The translations under genes and the position numbers were made by a program. Positions 11,719 through 20,508 of a DNA stretch of 64,000 nucleotides are shown here, piece after piece. Source of the DNA: Aeriscardovia sp040773385 (GTDB lineage: Bacteria; Actinomycetota; Actinomycetes; Actinomycetales; Bifidobacteriaceae); NCBI GenBank assembly GCA_040773385.1, contig JAXGWH010000001.1, forward strand, positions 1 to 64,000. The letters run 5' to 3'. Position 1 is the first letter of the stretch. Each line of letters starts with the position of its first letter. Under the pieces are notes generated by a model. The model was not told the DNA's origin and made no database searches. It saw only the letters and a program-made list of their open reading frames with translations.

Positions 11719-12639
11719 ATGGATCTTCGCGAACTTGCGACCAGGGTGGAGGAAATATGTCGCACGGCCGGCACACATGCCCTGCACGACCAGCTCATCC
11801 CGCGCGAGCTTGCCGCCGCCCAGACGGTGAGCAGCCGCAATTTCGGCCGCCAGTACACCTCCGAGACGGACACGCGCATCCGGGAGTTCATGGACAGCGA
11901 GCTCAACAAGATCGAACCGCACCCGGAGTTCTGGGACTACCAGGGCGACCGCCATGCCGGCGACCGCTTCTGGTGCATCGGCAACATCGACGGCGGTATC
12001 AATTTCAGCCGCAACCTTTCCGAATGGACGATCACCGTCAGCCTCATGGAGATGAACGAACGGGGCGAGGTGTACCCGGTGCTCGGTGTCGTCCATGCCC
12101 CCGCCCTCGACATCACCTATATGGCGGCGCGCGGCCAGGGCGCCGTGCGGATCCGCCGCATGCTCACCACCGAGAAGCGCGAGCGGGTCATCCCCTCCAC
12201 CACGCCGACCCTCAAAAACTCGGTCATCTGCTTCGGCATGAGCTATTTCCGCGCCGAATCACGCCGTGCGCTCGCCACAGTGAGCGCCCTGAGCGGGCTG
12301 CCGGCCGATATCAAGCGCATCGGGCCGGTCTCGCTGGACCTGTGCAAGGTGGCGGACGGCACGTATGACGCCTACTTCGAGCCGTCGCTGCATTCGTGGG
12401 ACATCCCTGCCGTCTCCGCCGGGGCGATCGTCGTCTGGGAGGCGCAGGGGCACCTGTCGCGCTGGGACGGCTCGCTCATCAACTGGCATGAAGCCAACGA
12501 TGTGGTCGCCACGAACGGTGTGATCGACGATGACCTCATGCGCTACCTGCGGCCCCGCGCCGACAATCCGACCGTCTCCAATCCGCGCGACGATCTGCGC
12601 ATTGAACAGACGCAGGAGATGCCGCCGATCGAGGCGTGA
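11719..12639 (+). CDS. Inositol-monophosphatase-fold protein with altered metal site
   Basis: The 306-residue protein has the IMPase/histidinol-phosphatase (HisN) fold. It is recognised from FWCIGNIDGGINF at ~83-95 and SWDIPAVSAGAIVVWEAQG at ~226-244, which correspond to the two family signatures. Active members carry a glutamate pair (GEE) and the sequence DPxDGTxNF. Here no GEE is visible (the region reads EFWDYQGD), the first aspartate of DPxDGT is Gly and the Thr is Gly. Only the second Asp and the late Trp-Asp pair remain. It may be a divergent phosphatase with different metal use or a non-catalytic relative. The ATG at 11719 follows AGGAAGGAC. A terminator follows. Confidence 0.75.
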   Translation: MDLRELATRVEEICRTAGTHALHDQLIPRELAAAQTVSSRNFGRQYTSETDTRIREFMDSELNKIEPHPEFWDYQGDRHAGDRFWCIGNIDGGINFSRNLSEWTITVSLMEMNERGEVYPVLGVVHAPALDITYMAARGQGAVRIRRMLTTEKRERVIPSTTPTLKNSVICFGMSYFRAESRRALATVSALSGLPADIKRIGPVSLDLCKVADGTYDAYFEPSLHSWDIPAVSAGAIVVWEAQGHLSRWDGSLINWHEANDVVATNGVIDDDLMRYLRPRADNPTVSNPRDDLRIEQTQEMPPIEA

Positions 12640-12683
12640 GCGGCGGAAAGATAGAAAGAAAAGACAGAAAGAAAATATAAAGA

Positions 12684-12722
12684 AGAGCCCGCGGCCTCAT
12701 CCTTGGGGTCACGGGCTCTTGT
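12684..12722. terminator. Intrinsic terminator between convergent genes
   Basis: AGAGCCCG (12684-12691) pairs with CGGGCTCT (12712-12719) around a 20-base loop that contains a weaker inner stem. It sits between the + strand IMPase-like gene and the - strand HU gene. The A-rich stretch before and the TTGTG after could serve both directions. Confidence 0.7.
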
Positions 12723-12782
12723 GCGATTCAGACGATCCGTGCGGCTGTTAGTGTGGTCAGCGCAACGGATCGACGATCCGGT

Positions 12783-13064
12783 TCACTCGGAGACGGCCTT
12801 CTTGAGCAGGCTGCCGGCGGAGAGCTTGACGCCGTAGCGTGCCGGGATCTTGATGGTGGCACCGGTGCGCGGGTTGCGGCCGGTACGCTCAGCGCGACGG
12901 ACGCGCTCAGCGGAGAACACACCGGTCAGACGCAGGCCCTCACCGCTCTTGAGGGACTCAATGAGCACCTCCTGGAAAGCGTTGATGGCGGCTTCGGACT
13001 GGGCCTTGGTCAGGTTCGACTTCTGGGCGACTTTGGAAACAAGATCCGATTTGTTGTAAGCCAT
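12783..13064 (-). CDS. hup: DNA-binding protein HU
   Basis: HU is a small histone-like protein that bends and compacts DNA. The 93-residue product has the usual layout: helical N-terminus (MAYNKSDLVSKVAQKSN), the dimer core and the DNA-binding arm RTGRNPRTGATIKIPAR, with a short end KKAVSE. The ATG at 13064 is chosen by family length; AAGGA lies upstream. It is a single-gene unit, bounded downstream by the shared terminator. Confidence 0.97.
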   Translation of the reverse strand: MAYNKSDLVSKVAQKSNLTKAQSEAAINAFQEVLIESLKSGEGLRLTGVFSAERVRRAERTGRNPRTGATIKIPARYGVKLSAGSLLKKAVSE

Positions 13065-13120
13065 GATCCATTCCTTATTGAACAAGGGCACGCGACCGTC
13101 GCGCTGCCCGTGACTTAGTG

Positions 13121-13126
13121 ATAATA
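13121..13126 (-). promoter_or_regulatory. Possible -10 box of hup
   Basis: On the - strand a TATTAT stands 57 bases before the hup start. The -35 region at the expected distance is poor, so this is only a candidate. The 270-base gap up to 13335 holds no gene; it also contains a 7-bp hairpin (CTCCGCC / GGCGGAG, 13266-13283) that could help end the upstream transcript. Confidence 0.35.
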
Positions 13127-13335
13127 CCTCAAAGTCTGCCGGAAAAGCAGTCATATCAAGGTTTCCCAAAACGATTTCCCCCAAATCCCGCACCGGTCCC
13201 CACGCATCCGGACATGCCGGCCCGCGCAGGCCCGGAGCGGCAACGGGTTTCTGGGTGCGGATTGCCTCCGCCAGAGGGCGGAGAACACAGTGACCGCCTG
13301 AAAGCACATGAAGAACGACAGGAGCTCAGCGGATG

Positions 13336-16197
13336 TCACAGGTAGTTGTGGTGCTGCATCCACTTCAGGTAGACATAGCCGAACAGCATGCGCAGCCAGT
13401 ACGTCATGAGACGGAACAGGAGCGTGGCGCTCACGGCGGTGGAACTTGGCACGCCCACACCGACGAACGTGAGGGAGACGACCGTCTCCACCGCGCCGAG
13501 GCCGCCCGGGGTCGGTACGGCCGAACCGATCGCGTTTGAGAGGAGGAAGAGGAAGAGCGTGACGATGAAGTCAAGACGGTAACCGAAGGCGAACAGGCAC
13601 ACCCAGAAGGCGGCGGCAAGGGTCGTGTTCTGGATCACGGACCCAAGGGCCGAGATGGCGAGCGTCTTGGGATGGCTGAACAGTTCGACGATCTGCCGAC
13701 CATACTCCTTGATCGGTTTGTCCCATTTCGTCACCACCCACCTGCGCCACGGCGGTACGAGCATGACGACGGCGATGAGCGCGGCGAGCACACCGACGAC
13801 GATGAGGATGGTCGTGCCCGGGATCGCGTTCTGCAGGCCGTCGCGGCCGGTGAACAGGCCGAGGACGAGGAACATCAGCAGGGTGGTGGCAAACTCGGCG
13901 ACGGTGTCGGTCGTGGAGGTGGCGATGGCGGACGTGTTGTCGAAACCGATCTTGCGCAGGAAGAGCGTGTTGACGGTCAGCGGGCCGGCGGCGGTGGGCA
14001 TCGAGACGGCGGTGAAGCTCGCCACGGCCTGCGTGCCGACGATTCCCGCCCAATGGCCCTTGCGGTGCTCCTTGGGGATGAAGATGCCGAAGGCGAGCGC
14101 CGAACCGAGCCAGCTGACGATGCCGAGCAGCAGCGAGACGAGCGCCCACCACGGGTTCGCCGTGCGGACGGTGGTGAGCATCTCGTTGAAGTTGAGCTGC
14201 GTGAAGACCGCGACGATCGCCACGATGAGCAGGACGAGGGTCACGACGCGCTTCCATGAGAAACGGGCGAACTGCACCGTCTCACCTTCCGGCACGGCCG
14301 GTTGCTCGACGAGCGTGCCGAGCCTGTCACGCAGAGACTTGAGCACCTGGCGGTTCCATTGGGGCTCATGACGGGTGGCCGCCGGGATGACGACCTGCTG
14401 GAAGTACGGTGCGAGCGCGGCGAGGTCCTCGTCCGAGTAGACGGTGCGCGCCACGGCAATGGTGCGGTCGACGCCGATCTTGATGGCGAGCAACGTGAGC
14501 AGCTGGACGCGGTCGACGAGCAGGTGGGTGCGCGAGGAGGCGACGTCGCCTTGCGACCATCCGTCAAGCACGGCCCTGCCGGACATCGTGACGGCGTCGG
14601 GATCCTCAGGATCAGGGCGGCCGTCAGGATCAGGGCGGCCGCTGGCTGCGGGGGTCTTCGGCACCGCGGAGTTCTGGACGTCGGTGTGCGGCGAGGGGGA
14701 TCCGCTCTGCGCTGTCGGCAACGGGTCCGCCGGTTGCTCGGGGGAGGCGCCGGCAAGCAGCTGGGAGGGTGTCAGGCGTGTCACGGCCATCGTCTCATCG
14801 CGCGGCGTCGGCCGGTCGGGGATGACCCCGATATCGTCCGAGGTGATCGCACGGTGTGTGATACCGCTGCGGTGCGCGCGTTCGAGCGAGCGCATGAGCT
14901 GGGCGGCCTGCGCGTCGCTTGCCTGCGACAGGTCGAGCGGGTGGGCGTGCCTGCCGGGGGCGGGGGAGTCGAACACGAGGAAGCTCGACTCGCCCGTGTC
15001 CCCCATCACCCGGACCCGTGGGACGGGAAGACGCAGGGCGGACAGGCTTCGGAGCATGAGCAGATGGTGCTCGGCGGCCTCACGGACGGTGCGGTCCTGG
15101 CGGATCGACAGGCCCTGCAGCCGGACTTTCTGCCAGAGCTGGGAAAGGTACCCGCGCGAATGGTGCTGCGCATCGAGCACGGAAACGGTCAGGCGCTCGC
15201 CGTCCACGGTCCGCGCGTGGTAGAGGCGCGAGCTGTCAGTCAGATCGTCCGAGAAGCTCGTGCGCTCCTCGGCGGTCTTCCGCAGCGAGAGGACGTCCAC
15301 CCGCACCCCTACTGCGGCGAGGGCGTCGACGAGCTGGCGGCTCCAGGCGCCGGTGCTGGGGCTGCCGAAGGCAAAGCGCAGGAGCAGTCCTGTCGAGCAG
15401 CCGAGCAGTACGGCGAACAGTGCGGAGGGCAGCTCGAGCGTCGAGGCGATGACCTCGAGGACCATGAGGATGGCATACCAGTCCCAGGCCCAGGAGAGCG
15501 AGCGGCTGCTGCGATGGCTGCCGGCGGCGATGAGGAATCCGGCGACGGCGGTGAACAGCACGATCGGCCCGACGCCGAGCACATCTGAGGCCGGGGCGCT
15601 GAAATAGCGCCGCAGCGGCGGCAGTCCCATCGGCAGCAGCCAGGTGAGCAGCGCCGAGAGCGCCCCTGAGGTGACGAGCGCGAGGGTGGCGGCGAGCGTC
15701 GTCCACCAGGCGCGGGCGAGCAGCAGCCGGACCAGCACCACCGAGACGATCACCAGGAAGGAGAGCGACTGCAGGAAGCTGACCGGCAGCTCGACGATCC
15801 AATGCAGGCTCGCCATCTGGGTGACGCGGTGCATATCGGACTCCACGCCCTGTGTGGAGGACTGGAGAAAATAGGCGATGAGGACCACGACCGCGGCGAG
15901 CAGCAGACAGATGACCGCCTCGAGCACATCGTTGAAGTCGCGCACGGAGCGTGGCGGGGTGTCGTTGATGCGCACCTGCGGGCCGGACGAGGCAAGGCCC
16001 GCCTGTTCCGCCGTCTCATCCGCTGTCTCATCCGCCGTCATGGCCGCTGTCTTGTCCGTCGTCATGGCCGGTGTCTGCGTTCCTGCGGCGGCGTGTGCGG
16101 CATCGTCCGTCGATGTGCCCGCCGTGGGGGCGTCCTCCGGTCGGACGTCCTTGGCGGAGGCATCTGTTCCGGGCATGTCTGTTTTCTCGTCACTCAT
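13336..16197 (-). CDS. Large membrane protein: kinase-like middle domain and flippase-like C-terminus
   Basis: The 953-residue protein begins with ~95 polar residues containing Thr/Ala/Asp repeats. Five membrane segments follow (about 98-120 through 270-310). A soluble middle part resembles a degraded protein kinase: HRSGITHRAITSDDIGV stands where the catalytic HRDLKPxN loop would be, without the catalytic Asp. The C-terminal ~320 residues form the lysylphosphatidylglycerol-synthase transmembrane (UPF0104/YbhN) domain, ending with GSAVPTPGGLGAVE and about seven helices. Related actinobacterial proteins are annotated as flippase-like; the substrate is unknown. The start at 16197 has AGGAGG 3 bases upstream. 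It lies 37 bases after purB and is probably co-transcribed. An 18-bp tandem duplication lies in the linker before the flippase domain. Confidence 0.85.
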   Translation of the reverse strand: MSDEKTDMPGTDASAKDVRPEDAPTAGTSTDDAAHAAAGTQTPAMTTDKTAAMTADETADETAEQAGLASSGPQVRINDTPPRSVRDFNDVLEAVICLLLAAVVVLIAYFLQSSTQGVESDMHRVTQMASLHWIVELPVSFLQSLSFLVIVSVVLVRLLLARAWWTTLAATLALVTSGALSALLTWLLPMGLPPLRRYFSAPASDVLGVGPIVLFTAVAGFLIAAGSHRSSRSLSWAWDWYAILMVLEVIASTLELPSALFAVLLGCSTGLLLRFAFGSPSTGAWSRQLVDALAAVGVRVDVLSLRKTAEERTSFSDDLTDSSRLYHARTVDGERLTVSVLDAQHHSRGYLSQLWQKVRLQGLSIRQDRTVREAAEHHLLMLRSLSALRLPVPRVRVMGDTGESSFLVFDSPAPGRHAHPLDLSQASDAQAAQLMRSLERAHRSGITHRAITSDDIGVIPDRPTPRDETMAVTRLTPSQLLAGASPEQPADPLPTAQSGSPSPHTDVQNSAVPKTPAASGRPDPDGRPDPEDPDAVTMSGRAVLDGWSQGDVASSRTHLLVDRVQLLTLLAIKIGVDRTIAVARTVYSDEDLAALAPYFQQVVIPAATRHEPQWNRQVLKSLRDRLGTLVEQPAVPEGETVQFARFSWKRVVTLVLLIVAIVAVFTQLNFNEMLTTVRTANPWWALVSLLLGIVSWLGSALAFGIFIPKEHRKGHWAGIVGTQAVASFTAVSMPTAAGPLTVNTLFLRKIGFDNTSAIATSTTDTVAEFATTLLMFLVLGLFTGRDGLQNAIPGTTILIVVGVLAALIAVVMLVPPWRRWVVTKWDKPIKEYGRQIVELFSHPKTLAISALGSVIQNTTLAAAFWVCLFAFGYRLDFIVTLFLFLLSNAIGSAVPTPGGLGAVETVVSLTFVGVGVPSSTAVSATLLFRLMTYWLRMLFGYVYLKWMQHHNYL
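14606..14641. repeat. 18-bp in-frame tandem duplication in the flippase-like gene
   Basis: Two identical 18-base units (14606-14623 and 14624-14641, each beginning TCAGGATCAGGG) follow one another without a gap. On the - strand they add Arg-Pro-Asp-Pro-Asp-Gly-type residues to the soluble linker. The length is a multiple of three, so the frame is kept. Confidence 0.85.
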
Positions 16198-16234
16198 CTC
16201 ATCCTCCTGCCGATACTTACGTCGCTCGTCCCGC

Positions 16235-17758
16235 TCAGCGGTCCAGCCGGTGCTGCCGGCCCTTCGTGTCCTGCGGGCTCTGTCGTGGATCATCGTTCGT
16301 GCCCTGTGACCGGTCGACCGCCTCGTCCGCATAGGTGACGAGATCGGAGGCGAGACCCGTGTAGGAGGCGGGGGTCAGACCCCTCAGACGTTGTTCGTCG
16401 TTCTCGTCCAGACCGAGTCCGGCCACGAAATCCTCTACATCCTTTTTACCGATCTTCTTGCCGCGCATGAGCGCCTTGACCCGCTCGTACGGCTCGTCCA
16501 TGCCGGGCAGACCCTCGAGCCCGGCCACGCGCATCACCGTCTGGATGGGCTCGCCGAGCACTTCCCAGTTGTCGTCCAGTTCGGCGGCCATCGCCTGCGT
16601 TTCCGGCCTCACACGCTCCATGCCGGTCGTCAGGCTCGACAGGGCGAGCAGCGAGTAGCCGAGGGCGGATCCCATGTTGCGCAGCGTGGTCGAGTCGGTC
16701 AGATCCCTCTGCCAGCGTGATTCGACGAGCGTGGCGGAGAGCGTGTCGAGGAAGGAGCAGGAGATCTCGAAATTCGCCTCGGCGTTCTCAAAGTTGATCG
16801 GGTTGACCTTGTGCGGCATCGTGCTCGAGCCGGTCGCGCCCTTGACAGGGATCTGGTGGAACACCCCGCGGCTGATGTACATCCACATGTCCACGCACAG
16901 ATCGTGGAGGATGCGGTTGGTGTGCGAGACGATGCCGAATAGCTCGGCGATCCAGTCGTGGCTCTCGATCTGCGTGGTCAGCGGGTTCCAGGTGAGCCCG
17001 AGCCGCTCCTCGACGAAACGACGGGACAGAGCCGGCCAGTCGACGTCCGGCACGGCCGTGCTGTGGGCGCCGAACGTGCCGGTCGCCCCGTTGAACTTGC
17101 CCAGATACTCCGCGTGCGAGAGGTGCAGGCGCTGTCGTGCGAGCCGGTAGACGGTGACGGCGATCTCCTTGCCCAGCGTCGTCGGCGTCGCCGGCTGGCC
17201 GTGCGTCATCGCCAGGAGCGGGAGGTCCTTCCACTGGTCGGCGTCGTCGCGCAGCAGGGCCAGCAGGCGGTCGAAATGCGGCAGCCAGACATCGGTCACG
17301 GCCGAGCGCAGGCACAGGGCCCAGGAGAGATTGTTGATGTCCTCGGAGGTGCAGAACAGATGCACGAGCGGCTTGAGGTCCGTCAGCTGCGTGGGATGGC
17401 CCAGCCTGTCCTGCGCCTCGTCAAGACGCCGGTCGATGTAATACTCGACCGCCTTTACGTCATGATGCGTGACCTGCTCGATGGCGGCATGCTCCGCGAT
17501 GCCCTCCGCGCCGAAATTCTCGACGATATCGCGCAGATACTGCTTCTCCTCGTCGGTCAGGGGCGACAGGCCGGCCAGCAGAGGCCGGCCATCACGGCAC
17601 TCGCACAGAAAGATCATCCACTCGGTCTCCACGCGGATCCGCTCCCTGTTGAGCGCGGGGGTCGAGAGACTGTCGAGCAGGGGCGCCGTCTGGCGCGCGT
17701 ACCGTCCGTCAAGCGGGCTGAGGGCGATCCTCGGTGTCAGTGAGGAAAAATCGATCAT
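16235..17758 (-). CDS. purB: Adenylosuccinate lyase
   Basis: PurB acts twice in purine synthesis: it releases fumarate from SAICAR and from adenylosuccinate. The 507-residue protein follows the E. coli type, with SPLDGRYARQT near residue 15, LTDLKPLVHLFCTSEDINN, the catalytic-histidine region MTHGQPATPTTLGKE and the fumarase/lyase signature GATGSSTMPHKVNPINFEN (~300). The last ~40 residues are a polar tail beyond the usual end. The ATG at 17758 follows AGGAGATGAC. The flippase-like gene follows closely on the same strand. Confidence 0.96.
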   Translation of the reverse strand: MIDFSSLTPRIALSPLDGRYARQTAPLLDSLSTPALNRERIRVETEWMIFLCECRDGRPLLAGLSPLTDEEKQYLRDIVENFGAEGIAEHAAIEQVTHHDVKAVEYYIDRRLDEAQDRLGHPTQLTDLKPLVHLFCTSEDINNLSWALCLRSAVTDVWLPHFDRLLALLRDDADQWKDLPLLAMTHGQPATPTTLGKEIAVTVYRLARQRLHLSHAEYLGKFNGATGTFGAHSTAVPDVDWPALSRRFVEERLGLTWNPLTTQIESHDWIAELFGIVSHTNRILHDLCVDMWMYISRGVFHQIPVKGATGSSTMPHKVNPINFENAEANFEISCSFLDTLSATLVESRWQRDLTDSTTLRNMGSALGYSLLALSSLTTGMERVRPETQAMAAELDDNWEVLGEPIQTVMRVAGLEGLPGMDEPYERVKALMRGKKIGKKDVEDFVAGLGLDENDEQRLRGLTPASYTGLASDLVTYADEAVDRSQGTNDDPRQSPQDTKGRQHRLDR

Positions 17759-17875
17759 CGTGTCATCTCCTGTCCTTCCGCCTATTTTTCCATCCGGTCC
17801 GAACCTGTCTTCCTCCCAGGACTGCCGACGGCCGTTCTCGCCGTGCCACGACCGTCCTGCCGGGTCATGACCGTC

Positions 17876-19342
17876 TCAGTGGGACATCCTGCCGGTGTAA
17901 TACTGCGTGGACACGAGCCGTCCCCTCACCTGCTCGTGGAAATGCCTGTCCGACTCCTCCACCGCCGGATTGCCGAGCCTGCGGGCGTCCTCCCATGTGG
18001 CCCGCTGGTAGTTCATGCCGTGGGTGAGGCCGGCCCGGCCGCCCGTGCCCTCGACCTGCTCGCCCGGCGCCTGCCGAGAGCGTGACATATCCAGGGAGCC
18101 GTCCACGCTCACCCATCCCGGCCGCGTCGGATTGTCCTTCCCGTCGAGGCGCGAGACGAGCTCGCCACGGTCCTCCACGGAGGTGACCCAGGTCGAGGAG
18201 GGGACCGGGTGCCCGGCGATCGGCGAGCCGGCGGTGACGATGTGCGTGATGTCATAGCCCGTGTCGCCCGCGGCAAGGCTCGCCGCCACAATGCCTCCCT
18301 GCGAATGGCCGACCACCGCCACGCTCTCGTCTGGCCTGACCCCGCTGCGTCGCAGCGCCTCCAACGCCAGACGTGAGGAGTCCGCATGGAGACGCTGCCG
18401 GTTGTCGGAGCTCATGAGCTCGATGTTCTGTGCCCAGCCGATAGGGGTGTCGACCTCGCCGCGTGTGCCGGGCACAAGAAGAAGCCAGTGGACGGTGCCG
18501 TCCTCCTCTTGGTATTTCTGGACCGCGACGGTGCCGTACGGTACTTTGGTGCGGTCGATGTCACCAAGCCGGTCGAGATTTTCCAAGGCGGAGGAGACAT
18601 CGGTGCTCGCGCGGATCCCGCCGTTTTTGCCCGGCCTGACCTGTCGGACGGTCAGCCGGTCACCCTGATACACGTCCTGGAGCGCGGCGGACAGGGGCGA
18701 GAGCATCCGGGCGGCGTCATTCACATCTGTCCGCCGTCCGGCAGGCCCCATCGACCGGGCCAGAAGGGACATGCCGGGCTGGACGAGCGGGTCGGCGATC
18801 TGCATCAGACGCGAGGCGGACGGGGCGAGAGGTCCGGCTTTCAGGCCCACGGCACCGGCGATGGTCGGGGCGAGGAGGAGCCCGGCCAGTTTCCCGGCGC
18901 CGGGTGCCAGACCGAGCAGCGTGCCGAACGCCCGTGTGACGAGGGACTCGGATTGCCTGTACACGCCCTCGGCCCGCAGGAGCAGATCCGCCAGCTGTGT
19001 GCAGCGACGGGAGAGCACCGTGAGCCTGTCGGAGACGACGGCCGCCTCGTTGAGGCAGGCCAGCAGCAGGCCGGCCTGTTGCTGGCGCCGGTGATGGAGG
19101 GCCTGGCCGTCACCGGGCATCGTCGCGGCCGGACAGAGGGCGACCCGCGCCAATTCAGTCCTCGCACGGGTCAGACCGCCCTGGCAGGCCTGCGCCCGGC
19201 CGGCCAGATCATGTGCCAGATCCTGCAGACGCCCTGCGGCACGGTGCATGTCCGATGTGTCGACGTGTGTGGTACTGCCACGGACGGTGGCCGTCTGCCC
19301 CTGGCTCAGCGTGTCGCTTGTCATCGCCGTGGCAGTCATCAT
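17876..19342 (-). CDS. Alpha/beta-hydrolase (lipase-like) with helical N-terminus; possible type VII effector
   Basis: Residues ~30-200 of this 488-residue protein are predicted mostly helical, with a small-residue hydrophobic stretch near 135-165. The C-terminal half is an alpha/beta hydrolase with the nucleophile elbow VGHSQGG (~345), a following acidic residue in SVEDRGELV and a His in LTHGMNY as candidate triad members. There is no classical signal peptide. The start overlaps the stop of the WXG-like gene (ATGA), so the two are coupled. Helical-domain-plus-hydrolase proteins encoded beside WXG proteins are typical of type VII (ESX) substrates; this is inference. The substrate is unknown. 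Confidence 0.7.
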   Translation of the reverse strand: MMTATAMTSDTLSQGQTATVRGSTTHVDTSDMHRAAGRLQDLAHDLAGRAQACQGGLTRARTELARVALCPAATMPGDGQALHHRRQQQAGLLLACLNEAAVVSDRLTVLSRRCTQLADLLLRAEGVYRQSESLVTRAFGTLLGLAPGAGKLAGLLLAPTIAGAVGLKAGPLAPSASRLMQIADPLVQPGMSLLARSMGPAGRRTDVNDAARMLSPLSAALQDVYQGDRLTVRQVRPGKNGGIRASTDVSSALENLDRLGDIDRTKVPYGTVAVQKYQEEDGTVHWLLLVPGTRGEVDTPIGWAQNIELMSSDNRQRLHADSSRLALEALRRSGVRPDESVAVVGHSQGGIVAASLAAGDTGYDITHIVTAGSPIAGHPVPSSTWVTSVEDRGELVSRLDGKDNPTRPGWVSVDGSLDMSRSRQAPGEQVEGTGGRAGLTHGMNYQRATWEDARRLGNPAVEESDRHFHEQVRGRLVSTQYYTGRMSH

Positions 19343-19731
19343 GCCGCCTCCAGAGCGCGTGTGCGAAGGACGGCGGTCCGGCGGAGGCTGTCGTCACAGA
19401 CGGCGGAGATCGAGCGCAGCCGCAGCCGGTAATCCTCGGCGGCGTCACCCTGCCAGTCGATGTCGTTGAGCGCAGGCAGGGCCTCCTCGCATGCCCTGCA
19501 GGCGGCATCACACTGGTCGAGGCCGTCATCGAGAAGAGTGCGCGCGGCGCTGATCCGTCCGCCGCAGCAGCAGGCGGACCTGTCGAGGCCGTACAGCGGT
19601 ACAAGCGCTTCATCGGTCGGCGGCGTGGCCGTTCTGGCGGAAGAGACAACCCCGGACGTCGGCACGGGCAGCGCCGGCGTGCCGAGGCCGGGCAATGACC
19701 CGGATGGCATGTTCGTGGACAGAAGACTCAT
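19339..19731 (-). CDS. Small WXG-motif-like protein
   Basis: This 130-residue protein has a proline/serine-rich first third, then a helical part with DIDWQGDAAEDYRLRL, which matches the W-x-G turn of WXG100 proteins, between two helices rich in Ala, Leu and Arg. Five cysteines lie in the first helix (CCCGG, CDAACRAC), unusual for the family. The ATG at 19731 is chosen because the upstream extension is arginine-rich and lacks features; the ribosome binding site is weak. It overlaps the lipase-like gene by 4 bases. It probably forms a secreted or chaperone pair with that protein, but this is not shown by sequence alone. Confidence 0.65.
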   Translation of the reverse strand: MSLLSTNMPSGSLPGLGTPALPVPTSGVVSSARTATPPTDEALVPLYGLDRSACCCGGRISAARTLLDDGLDQCDAACRACEEALPALNDIDWQGDAAEDYRLRLRSISAVCDDSLRRTAVLRTRALEAA

Positions 19732-19893
19732 ACCATCAGTCAAAACCGGGCACAACACCGTGTCAGCAGCCGGGCGGCATTGTGGAAAACCGGGGATGCG
19801 CCGCGGTACCCGCCGCAGTCCGCGGCTGTCCATGTGCGCGGCTGGTCAGGCCTGCGTCCTGCGAACTCTCCGGTCCGACGAGCCTGCGGCCTC

Positions 19894-20508
19894 TCACCAC
19901 GGTTTTGTCGTGGAATCGGTGCTGGACTGCGTGCGGGAGACGAGCCGGTCGAGCTTCTTCTTCTGCTCTTCCTGCTCTTTTTCCGCCTGCTCGTCGGACC
20001 GGGCCTTGTTCGCCGTGGTGCCGGAGGATTTCGAACCCGATGATTTCTTTTTCGCGGCTGCCGATCCGGCGGGCCGGCTGTCCTTTAATGAGGAGGACGC
20101 CTCTTTGGCAGCCTGGGACCAACTTTTGCCTTTGGCCATAAGATCGAGGATCCTGTCAAGTCGGCGGCTCGTGGTCGAGGCCGTCCTCACCGCGTCCGAG
20201 ATAGGCCGGACCTGGACGGCGGACGAGGACGACAGGTCCGCCAGATCCGCGTCGACACGCCGCTGGGAGGCCTGGATGTCCGAGGTCGGGCGCGATCCGG
20301 ACCGCGCGGCGGCGACGTTGCCGCGCAGCCGAGCCGAGGCGGAGTCATACGAGCGTTGCGCGGACCAGTTGAACATCGACAGCGCCGACACGGCCAGCGC
20401 GGCCACGGCGAGGACGACGAGCAGCACTGCCGCGATGATCCGGGGCAGACGGCGGCTTGTGCCGGTCGTTTCCGGCGTCGACGGGGAGGAAGAACGGGGA
20501 CGTGCCAT
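19894..20508 (-). CDS. DUF6466-like membrane protein, last gene of the MoxR operon
   Basis: The 204-residue protein has a short basic N-terminus, one membrane helix at ~23-45 (IIAAVLLVVLAVAALAVSAL) and a long helical, highly charged exterior or interior part. Its second half carries Lys/Ser/Glu-rich low-complexity sequence (AAAKKKSSGSKSSG, EKEQEEQKKKLDRL). It resembles a family of unknown function found at this place in bifidobacteria. A GTG at 20511 or the ATG at 20508 may start it; both overlap the stop of the preceding VWA gene. Confidence 0.7.
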   Translation of the reverse strand: MARPRSSSPSTPETTGTSRRLPRIIAAVLLVVLAVAALAVSALSMFNWSAQRSYDSASARLRGNVAAARSGSRPTSDIQASQRRVDADLADLSSSSAVQVRPISDAVRTASTTSRRLDRILDLMAKGKSWSQAAKEASSSLKDSRPAGSAAAKKKSSGSKSSGTTANKARSDEQAEKEQEEQKKKLDRLVSRTQSSTDSTTKPW

